Assembly: GCA_036270655.1 (NCBI GenBank)
Contig: DATBCD010000059.1
Span: forward strand, 1 to 25,605
From: VBCK01 sp036270655
GTDB taxonomy: Bacteria; Pseudomonadota; Gammaproteobacteria; Burkholderiales; Burkholderiaceae_F
DNA: 25,605 nt
Reading direction: 5' to 3'
Each line of letters opens with the position of its first letter. The first letter of the stretch is position 1. Under the pieces are notes generated by a model that was given only the letters and a program-made list of their open reading frames with translations, searched no databases and was not told where the DNA came from. Below, piece after piece: positions 1 to 7,639 of the stretch. The position numbers and the translations under genes were made by a program.

Positions 1-135
1 CAGCCCGTGGCCGCCGCCGCCGACGATCAGCACATCGTATTGGCGCTTCGGCTGCAGGCTGCGCCAGGCCTGCGGCCAGTTCCGGTGGCCCGTCAGCGCG
101 TTGCGAGCCAGCGCAAAGATCGAATATCGGCTCAT
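1..135 (-). CDS. soxB: Sarcosine oxidase subunit beta, N-terminal 45 codons (partial)
   Basis: This is the start of the FAD subunit of heterotetrameric sarcosine oxidase, which oxidatively demethylates sarcosine to glycine and feeds the methyl group to tetrahydrofolate. The visible N-terminus begins MSRYSIFALARNALTGHRNW, which I recognise as the typical SoxB start. It runs into the dinucleotide-binding glycine motif YDVLIVGGGGHGL at about residues 34-45, where the window cuts it. The ATG at 135 lies 3 bp after the sdaA stop codon, so the two genes are almost certainly co-transcribed. The remaining sox genes (D, A, G) are expected beyond the left edge but cannot be seen. Sarcosine is the product of the DgcA/DgcB reaction encoded further upstream on the same strand, so the placement fits. 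Confidence 0.92.
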   Translation of the reverse strand, partial: MSRYSIFALARNALTGHRNWPQAWRSLQPKRQYDVLIVGGGGHGL

Positions 136-138
136 CGA

Positions 139-1518
<1,380 letters not shown>

Positions 1519-1533
1519 GACGCTCGACCCCTT

Positions 1534-2487
1534 TCAGTGAATCCCCAGGTAGGCGCGCACTGCGCTCGTGGCGTCCTTTCCGTCGAAAGTCTGCACACCC
1601 TGCAGCCAGTTGCCCAGCACCGCCGGATTGGCCCGGAGCCAGTCTTGAGCCGAGGCCACCGGATCGCGTTTCTGCAGGATAGGCGCCATCACCTGGCTTT
1701 CCATCGACAGCCCGAACTTCAGGTTCCGGATCAACGTGCCGACGTTCGGGCACCGCTGCAGGTAGCCGTTGGCGACCGCGGTGTAGATGGCTGCCCCCCC
1801 GTAGTTCGGTCCGAACACGCTGTCTCCGCCCGTCAGGTAGGTCATCTTGAATTTCTCGTTCATCGGATGCGGCTCCCATCCGAGGAATACGATGAACTTG
1901 TGCCGGTCGATCGCGCGCTGCACCTCCACCAGCATCCCGGCCTCGCTCGATTCGACCAGACGGAAGCCCCCCAGCCCGAACTGGTTGGCGCCGATCATCT
2001 TCTGGATCAGCGCATTGCCGTCGTTACCCGGCTCGATCCCGAAGATCCTGCCGTCCAGCTCCTTGCGGAAGCGCGCGATATCGGCGAAATCCTTCAGACC
2101 CGCCTCGGCCACGAAGGTCGGCACGGCCAGTGTGTACTTGGCGCCGGACAGGTTAGGGGCCGGCAGCACCTCGAACGCCTTTTCCTTCAGGAACGGATCG
2201 ATGATCGGAATCATGCTCGGGTTCCAATAGCCCAGGAACACGTCGATGCTCTTCTTCTTAAGTCCCGTGAAGGCAATCGGTACCGAAGCGATCGTCGTGC
2301 TCGGCTTGTAGCCCAGGCCCTGCAGCACCACGGTGGCCAGTGACGTGGTCGCCGTGATGTCGGTCCACCCGATATCGGCGAAACGGACCGGACGGCACTC
2401 GGTCGGTTCGGCCGCGCCCGCGCCACCCGGCGCGAGCCACAAGCTCCCCAGGACTGCGAGCAATACGGCTGCGCGAGGGGCGGTCAT
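1534..2487 (-). CDS. choX: Choline ABC transporter substrate-binding protein (ChoX-like)
   Basis: This is a periplasmic solute-binding protein of the OpuAC type, 317 residues, with a signal peptide over residues 1-25 (cleavage likely after AGA). Its aromatic residues line up with the choline box known from Sinorhizobium ChoX: W41, W88, Y118 and W204 here against W43, W90, Y119 and W205 there. D43 and N155 correspond to the two residues that contact the choline hydroxyl (D45, N156), which argues for choline over betaine. The comparison is from memory of that structure, not from an alignment. C31 and a later Cys (QRCPNVG) could form a disulfide. The ATG at 2487 has a good AGGAG ribosome site. 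No permease or ATPase lies next to it on this strand, so it may dock on the ProVW pair encoded about 8 kb away. Confidence 0.9.
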   Translation of the reverse strand: MTAPRAAVLLAVLGSLWLAPGGAGAAEPTECRPVRFADIGWTDITATTSLATVVLQGLGYKPSTTIASVPIAFTGLKKKSIDVFLGYWNPSMIPIIDPFLKEKAFEVLPAPNLSGAKYTLAVPTFVAEAGLKDFADIARFRKELDGRIFGIEPGNDGNALIQKMIGANQFGLGGFRLVESSEAGMLVEVQRAIDRHKFIVFLGWEPHPMNEKFKMTYLTGGDSVFGPNYGGAAIYTAVANGYLQRCPNVGTLIRNLKFGLSMESQVMAPILQKRDPVASAQDWLRANPAVLGNWLQGVQTFDGKDATSAVRAYLGIH

Positions 2488-2627
2488 CGTCGTGATCTCC
2501 TGAACGGCGGATCGGATACCGAACGCTCCGGCGGCCGACTGTAGCGGCGCGGCCGCGCCCGGACTTGTTTGCGCACGACGCTCAGCGATCTATAAGCGTC
2601 CCAGCCCTGCGGCCACCCTCATCCTGT

Positions 2628-2726
2628 CCTTCTCCCGCAAGCGGGAGAAGGGACCTCCTAATTGACCTCTCCCGCTTGCGGAGATGGAGGCAACTGTGCG
2701 CCCCTCTCCCGCTTGCGGGAGAGGGG
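2628..2726. repeat. Cluster of three palindromic GC-rich repeats 3' of gbdR
   Basis: Three copies of a palindrome occur within 100 bp. Copy 1 (2628-2651) has perfect 11-bp arms, CCTTCTCCCGC and its complement, around AA. Copy 2 (about 2666-2690) is degenerate. Copy 3 (2701-2726) has perfect 12-bp arms, CCCCTCTCCCGC and GCGGGAGAGGGG, around TT. They lie in the 258-bp gap between the gbdR stop (2746) and the choX start (2487), and would fold into strong hairpins in a leftward transcript. The same core appears near 7592 and 10371, so this is a dispersed REP-like family rather than a dedicated terminator. No T-tract follows the hairpins. I see no convincing promoter hexamers for choX in the rest of the gap. 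Confidence 0.9.
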
Positions 2727-2745
2727 CGGGGGAGAGGGTGGCGGC

Positions 2746-3738
2746 TCAATTGACGGCGTGAGTGCCGGCGCGCACGCGCCGGCGCTCCATGCTGGGCGGA
2801 TAGCCGAACAGGCCCCGATAGCATTTGGAGAAGTGCGGCGGCGACTGGAAGCCGCACGCGACCGTGATATCCATCACCGACAGGTCGGTCTGCAACAGCA
2901 GCTCGCGCGCACGGCGCAACCTCAGTTCCAGGTAGTAGCGCGTCGGCACCCGGCCCAGGTAGCGCTTGAACAGGCGCTCGAGCTGGCGGCGCGACACGCC
3001 CACATACGAAGCCAGCTCTTCCAGCGCCAGCGGCTCCTCAACGTTGGCCTCCATCAAGGTCGCCGCCTTGATCAGGATCTGGTTGTGCGCGCCGACTTGC
3101 GCCTGCAGCGGGATGTGCTGCTGGTCCTTGGCGTCGCGCATCCGGTCCAGAATGAACTGCTCGCAGATCGCGGTTGCCAGCTCCTTGCCGTGCCGCTCGC
3201 GAATCAGGTTCAACATCATGTCGATCGGCGCGATACCGCCGGAACAGGTGAAGCGGTCGCGGTCGATCACGAACAGTTCCGGCGTGAACGTGGTGCGCGG
3301 GAACTCCTCGCGGATCGCCGACATGTTCTCCCAGTGGATCGCGCACCGGTAGCCGTCGATCACGCCGGCGTGAGCCAGCGCATAAGTCCCGGTGCACAGG
3401 CCGCCCAGCGCCGCGCCGCGGCGCGCGGCCTCGCGCAGCGCCGACTGCAGCCGCTGGTCCACCGCATCGCGCACATCCACTCCACCGCACACGAACAACA
3501 CGTCGAAGGGCCCGGCTTCGGCCAGAGCGCGAGTCGGCGTGATGCTCAGGCCGTTGCTGGCCAGCGCCGGCCTTCCGTCCAGCGTCAGCACGGTCCATTC
3601 GAAAAGACCCCGCTGCCCGACCCGGTTGGCCATGCGCAGCGGCTCCATCGCGTTGGCCAGTGCGATCAAGGAGTAGTTTGCGAGGGTCAGAAACCCGAAG
3701 TGCGCCGTCGCGCGTTTGGAACCAACCGGTTGCTTCAC
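2746..3738 (-). CDS. gbdR: GbdR-type GlxA-family AraC transcriptional regulator
   Basis: This is a transcription activator with an N-terminal DJ-1/PfpI (class I glutamine amidotransferase-like) sensor domain over about residues 10-190, including GGLCTGTYALAHAG, and a C-terminal double helix-turn-helix AraC domain over about residues 225-325 (LEELASYVGVSRRQLERLF, then YPPSM near the end). In Pseudomonas, GbdR senses glycine betaine and dimethylglycine and switches on choline/betaine catabolism; the neighbourhood here makes the same role very likely. The open frame runs further upstream into etfB, but the family N-terminus and a GGAG site 8 nt upstream favour the GTG at 3738 (330 residues). It lies 52 bp after the etfB stop on the same strand, so it may be co-transcribed with the genes it probably controls. 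Palindromic repeats follow its stop. Confidence 0.87.
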   Translation of the reverse strand: MKQPVGSKRATAHFGFLTLANYSLIALANAMEPLRMANRVGQRGLFEWTVLTLDGRPALASNGLSITPTRALAEAGPFDVLFVCGGVDVRDAVDQRLQSALREAARRGAALGGLCTGTYALAHAGVIDGYRCAIHWENMSAIREEFPRTTFTPELFVIDRDRFTCSGGIAPIDMMLNLIRERHGKELATAICEQFILDRMRDAKDQQHIPLQAQVGAHNQILIKAATLMEANVEEPLALEELASYVGVSRRQLERLFKRYLGRVPTRYYLELRLRRARELLLQTDLSVMDITVACGFQSPPHFSKCYRGLFGYPPSMERRRVRAGTHAVN

Positions 3739-3790
3739 GAGTGCCGCTCCGTTGACCTCGGTCTGGAAGGGATCAGTTCGGAGGGCATTA

Positions 3791-4618
3791 TTACCCAGAT
3801 CCCGGCACCTCCGCGCCGGACTGCAATGACCTGGACGTCGGGTCAGACGCCAGTTCCGCCTCGGCCAGTCCCTGCTCCCGCAGATACTGCCAGATCGCCT
3901 GAGCGGCCTGCAGCGGGTTCGCATCGAGCAGTCGCGTGCCGGTGCCGGCGCGCACCGATTGGATGCCGCGCAGTCGCTCGGCCGCACTGCCATGGACCAC
4001 TTGCAACCGGCGTGGTCGAACCCGGGCCGGCCGCTCGAGCCAATCGGCCGGGAGCGCCGGCGCGCAGGACGGCGCGGTAAGGTCGATGGACCGGATCTTT
4101 CCGCGTCGGGCCACCCCGAAGGCGCTCATGCGCGGTTGCGGTCCGGCCCGATCGACCGTCAGCGTCACGGGCAGCGCAACGCGCAGTGCGCGCCGCCCGC
4201 CACGCGGCAGGGCCTGGATCACGCGCGCCGAGTCGCCGCGCAGCATGATCGACACCGCGTCAGCGATCAACGGCGAGTCGAGCTCCTGCGCGATCACGTA
4301 AGGCAACATGCCGCCGGCTTCGCCATGCTCGGCCCGGCTGCCGGCCAGCACCACGGCAGGTCGCAGTCGCTTCAGATGCTCGGCCAGGACCGTACAGACA
4401 TCGCCTTCGGCCGCCAGCACGTTCACCGAGTCGATTCCCATCCCGAGGTAGTCCCGCAGCGCCGGCTCGCCCGGATCGCCGGCGTGGATCGCGTGCAGGC
4501 GCGCCACGTCGGCCAGGCCCAGCGCAAGCTCCAGCGCGCGGGCGTCCAGATCGGCCCGCCGCGCGCGCCCGCTGGCGGGATGGCGGCCGACCGACAGCAG
4601 GACTGCGACGTCAGGCAC
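3791..4618 (-). CDS. etfB: Electron transfer flavoprotein, beta-subunit family (dimethylglycine pathway)
   Basis: This 275-residue protein has the adenine-nucleotide alpha-hydrolase fold of ETF-beta. Recognisable segments are the start MPDVAVLLSVGRHP, a middle VVLAGSRAEHGEAGGMLPYVIAQELDSP that matches the ETF-beta 'G.qa.d.d..q.p..la..L..P' region, and LPVTLTVDRAGPQPRMSAFG. The family transfers electrons from a dehydrogenase to a quinone-linked partner. Here it would pair with the EtfA encoded just upstream and take electrons from DgcA/DgcB. The start is GTG at 4618 and overlaps the etfA stop by 8 bp, so the two are translationally coupled. The C-terminal 70 residues are more divergent than in housekeeping ETF-beta. 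Pseudomonas has a comparable pair next to dgcAB. Confidence 0.85.
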   Translation of the reverse strand: MPDVAVLLSVGRHPASGRARRADLDARALELALGLADVARLHAIHAGDPGEPALRDYLGMGIDSVNVLAAEGDVCTVLAEHLKRLRPAVVLAGSRAEHGEAGGMLPYVIAQELDSPLIADAVSIMLRGDSARVIQALPRGGRRALRVALPVTLTVDRAGPQPRMSAFGVARRGKIRSIDLTAPSCAPALPADWLERPARVRPRRLQVVHGSAAERLRGIQSVRAGTGTRLLDANPLQAAQAIWQYLREQGLAEAELASDPTSRSLQSGAEVPGSG

Positions 4619-5708
4619 CTGGTCTTTCCCGCTCGATCAGATCCGTCAGCGCCGGCATCACCTGCTGCACGTCGGCGACGATCGCCAGATCCGCGCGCAG
4701 CATCATCGGGGCGTGCGGATCCGAGTTCACGGCAACGACCCGCTCGCAGCGGGCGATCCCTTGCAGGTGCTGCGGTGCTCCCGAAATCCCGAATGCGAGA
4801 TAGCCGCGTGGTTCGACCACCGCACCCGAGGCGCCGATCTGCCGGTCGCGGGGCAGGTGGCCCAGGTCGCAGACGACCCGACTGGCTCCCTCGGCCGCGC
4901 CCAGGCGGGACGCGAGCCGGTGAAAAGCGTCCCAATCCGAAACTCCGGCCCCGGCGCTGATAATCAGCTCAGCTTCAACCAAGGGCACGGCACTGCGGTC
5001 GACCTTGACCAGACCCAGGTCGATGATGGCTGGCTCGCGGCCCAGCGCCAGTTCCGGCAGCCGCGCGGCCTGGTGTCGCGCGCCGCTGACCGGCTCGGCA
5101 CAGCCGGCCTCCACCAGCAGCACGAGCGCAGGGGCGCGCAGGATTTCGCGGCGACCTGCATCGGCCAGGCTCACGGCCTGCCCCGCGGTCAGCGACGTGA
5201 CCCGCACCGCGGGACGCACGCCGAGCTGCGCCGCGACCCGCCGCCCTACATCAGCGCCGCCTCCGAGCCCCTCGCCAAACACCAGGTGGCTCGCCCCGTG
5301 GCGGTGCGCCAGCTCGATCAGCGCCGGCGCCAGCACGGCCGGCAGATAGGTTCCGGCGGCGGGCAGCGCGTACCGGGCGACGCGATCGGCGCCGGCACCA
5401 CCCAGATCGTCGGTGCAATCGGACGGCACGACCGCCAGCACCGCGCCGCGGTGCGCGTCGGCCAGCACGCGCGCCGCCCCGATCAGGTCCCGATCCCGCG
5501 CGGTGAGGCGGCCGCGGTCCAGGTCCGGCACCGCGATCACGATCGATTCCGGCTGCTCGATCGTCACTTGCGCAGCTTGCACCGTCTGAGCCGGCAAGCG
5601 CGCAGGCCGCGCCGCGGCCGGGCCGGCGCCGGGGTCGCGCTCGCGGCGTGGATCGCGCCGGATGACGCCGGAGTCGCGGTGGGGCCGGCGCTCGCTGCGG
5701 CGGATCAT
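4611..5708 (-). CDS. etfA: Electron transfer flavoprotein, alpha-subunit family (dimethylglycine pathway)
   Basis: This 365-residue ETF-alpha relative carries the full C-terminal FAD-binding region: RDRQIGASG at 287-295, FGISGAPQHLQGI at 306-318 and AVNSDPHAPM at 326-335. The N-terminal 45 residues are Arg- and Pro-rich, with IRRDPR at 16-21, an extension I associate with the ETF-alpha homologues next to dgcB in pseudomonads. The start is fixed by an ATGA overlap with the dgcB stop (5705-5708). A much longer frame continues upstream on this strand through dgcB, but it has no family similarity there. The protein should hold FAD and pass electrons from demethylation of dimethylglycine towards the quinone pool, as a heterodimer with the downstream beta subunit. 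Confidence 0.9.
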   Translation of the reverse strand: MIRRSERRPHRDSGVIRRDPRRERDPGAGPAAARPARLPAQTVQAAQVTIEQPESIVIAVPDLDRGRLTARDRDLIGAARVLADAHRGAVLAVVPSDCTDDLGGAGADRVARYALPAAGTYLPAVLAPALIELAHRHGASHLVFGEGLGGGADVGRRVAAQLGVRPAVRVTSLTAGQAVSLADAGRREILRAPALVLLVEAGCAEPVSGARHQAARLPELALGREPAIIDLGLVKVDRSAVPLVEAELIISAGAGVSDWDAFHRLASRLGAAEGASRVVCDLGHLPRDRQIGASGAVVEPRGYLAFGISGAPQHLQGIARCERVVAVNSDPHAPMMLRADLAIVADVQQVMPALTDLIERERPGA

Positions 5709-7576
5709 TGGACCTCCTGCACGGCCCGCTGCACCAGCTCGGCCAGGTCCAGCACGACCGGCCGCGGGGCCACCACTGCCTCGAGCATCACGGCACAGTT
5801 CGGGCAGGCCACTGCGACGACCTCGGCTCCGACCTCGCGTGCCTGCTCGATCCTCACATCCGGAATGCGCCGCTTGCCCACCACGTCGGTGAACGCGGCT
5901 CCCCCACCCCAGCCGCAGCAGCTGGAGCGCAGGCCGGAGCGCTGCATCTCGACCGCAGCGATGCCGATGGTCCGCAGCAGCTGGCGCGGCGATTCGACGT
6001 CGCCGTTGTAGCGGCCCAGGTAGCAGGGATCGTGGAAGGTCACCGGCCCTTCCATCGACCGAGGGTCGACCGGCAGGCGGCCGGACCGCACCAGCTCGAG
6101 CAGGTAGGCCGAGTGATGCCAGACCTCGTAGCGTCCTCCGAACGCCGGGTATTCGTTGCGCAACGCGTGCAGCACGTGCGGATCGGCGGTCAGGATGCGC
6201 GCGAAGCGCCGGGTTGCGAGCGTGGCCACATTGCGGCGCGCCAGGTCCGCGAAGGTCGCCTCGTCGCCGAGTCGCCGCGCCAGATCGCCGCAGTCCAGCT
6301 CGTCGGCACCCAGCACCGCAAAATCGACCGCGGCCCGCTGCAGCAATTGAACCAGCGCGCGCAGCGTGCGCTGGCCGCGTAGATCGAACGCCGCCTCTCC
6401 GAGCCACAGCAGCACGTCGCACGAGGCGCCGGACTGCAGCGGACGCAGCTTCAGGTCCGCGGCCCAGTCGAGCCGGCTCACGGTGCTGCGGCCGCAGACG
6501 GTATCGGTGGCGCGCAGCTCCTGCAGCGCCTGCACCGCCTTGCCGGGCGTGGCGCCGAGCTCCAGCGTCTGGAACCGGCGCAGGTCGATCACCGCGTCGA
6601 CGTGCTCGATCATCATCGGGCATTCGTAGACGCAGGCGCGGCAGGTGGTGCAGGCCCAGAGCGTGTCGGCATCGACCGGCGCGCCGACTCCGATCAGCGC
6701 GCGGTCGGTGGCGGATGCGGCCAGGTCGCGGATCAGCTGCTTCGGATTCAACGGCAATCCGGCCGCGTACGCGGGACAGGCGGCCTCGCAGCGGCCGCAC
6801 TGCACGCAAGCGTCGAATCCCAGCAACTGATTCCAGCGAAAATCGACGGCGGACTGCACTCCGAGCCGGGTCGAATCGAGTGCGATCGGCTGCAGCGCGG
6901 CGTCGATGCGCCGGGCGTCGAAACGCGCCGGGCGTGGATGAAAAACCAGGTGGAGCGCGCCGGCCAGCGCGTGCCGCATCGGTCCCCAGGACACCCCGGT
7001 GAAGATTTCGACGCAGGCCCATGCGCCCAGCGCAGCCAGCGCCACGCCGGGCGATCCGTCCCAGCGGATCGCCGGGCCGATGGCCAGGTCGGCGCAGGCC
7101 GAAAGCGCAAAGAAAGCGACGAACGCCGTCAGGGCGAACGGGAGCCGGTCGAACCCGCCTCCGGACAGCCGCGCCGGTCGAGGACGCGGCCAACGCCGCC
7201 ACCCCAGCAATACCACTCCGCAGGCCATCGCGACGAGCGCGGCCAGCAGCAGCATCGCCAGCCATGGGCCGCGCAGCGCGCTCAGGCTCTGCAGCAACGC
7301 CAGCGGCGTGGCCACCACCAGGCCGCCGGCCGTCAGCACGTGCATGCGCGCGGTGGCCCTTCCACTCGCACGTGTCTCGCTCGGCCCCGGTGGATCGCGC
7401 GCTACCACCGCGTGCACGTCGACCAGGTAGCGCCTCGGCAGCGCGGCCAGGCCTCGGAGCACATCGACGCCCGCCGGGCGCCCGGCGCGCCAGCGGCGCG
7501 CCCGCCACAGGCCGCCGGCCAGCGCCGCGAGGAGTGCGACGGCAAGGACAAGGCCTGGGAGTCGGTCAGCCAGCAT
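5705..7576 (-). CDS. dgcB: Dimethylglycine catabolism protein DgcB, membrane Fe-S/CCG-domain oxidoreductase
   Basis: Together with DgcA it is required for demethylation of dimethylglycine to sarcosine. The 623-residue protein has about five predicted membrane segments in its N-terminal third (about residues 5-24, 80-100, 104-125, 146-170 and 177-196). Two 4Fe-4S motifs follow, C257-x2-C-x2-C-x3-CP and C309-x2-C-x2-C-x3-CP. The C-terminal half has cysteine-rich CCG domains, with HDPCYLGRYN, SSCCGWGGG and ACPNC. The architecture resembles heterodisulfide-reductase-like or GlpC-like electron-transfer proteins. The ATG at 7576 is chosen over an in-frame ATG at 7630 because the 18 residues between them are encoded by a palindromic repeat. 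A GGAG ribosome site lies just upstream. The stop overlaps the etfA start (ATGA). Confidence 0.93.
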   Translation of the reverse strand: MLADRLPGLVLAVALLAALAGGLWRARRWRAGRPAGVDVLRGLAALPRRYLVDVHAVVARDPPGPSETRASGRATARMHVLTAGGLVVATPLALLQSLSALRGPWLAMLLLAALVAMACGVVLLGWRRWPRPRPARLSGGGFDRLPFALTAFVAFFALSACADLAIGPAIRWDGSPGVALAALGAWACVEIFTGVSWGPMRHALAGALHLVFHPRPARFDARRIDAALQPIALDSTRLGVQSAVDFRWNQLLGFDACVQCGRCEAACPAYAAGLPLNPKQLIRDLAASATDRALIGVGAPVDADTLWACTTCRACVYECPMMIEHVDAVIDLRRFQTLELGATPGKAVQALQELRATDTVCGRSTVSRLDWAADLKLRPLQSGASCDVLLWLGEAAFDLRGQRTLRALVQLLQRAAVDFAVLGADELDCGDLARRLGDEATFADLARRNVATLATRRFARILTADPHVLHALRNEYPAFGGRYEVWHHSAYLLELVRSGRLPVDPRSMEGPVTFHDPCYLGRYNGDVESPRQLLRTIGIAAVEMQRSGLRSSCCGWGGGAAFTDVVGKRRIPDVRIEQAREVGAEVVAVACPNCAVMLEAVVAPRPVVLDLAELVQRAVQEVQ

Positions 7577-7591
7577 CGACCCTCTCCCCCG

Positions 7592-7619
7592 CCCCTCCCC
7601 CACTGGCGTGGGGGAGGGG
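7592..7619. repeat. Palindromic repeat between dgcA and dgcB
   Basis: A perfect 12-bp inverted repeat, CCCCTCCCCCAC - TGGC - GTGGGGGAGGGG, fills most of the 63-bp gap between two co-transcribed genes. It is related to the repeats near 2701 and 10371. Adjacent purine-rich sequence (complement of 7580-7590, GGGGGAGAGGG) serves as the dgcB ribosome site, three bases before the ATG. A hairpin here would sit in the message directly upstream of that site. Confidence 0.88.
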
Positions 7620-7639
7620 AGGAACAGCAATTGGCTCTC

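Noticed and set aside
1519..2627. Glycine riboswitch controlling sdaA/sox
   Set aside because: The gaps before sdaA and choX are short or lack the conserved glycine aptamer blocks.
5709..7508. 965-codon minus-strand frame continuing upstream of etfA through dgcB
   Set aside because: Only the last 365 codons resemble a protein family; the rest is out of frame with dgcB, whose Fe-S motifs are clear.
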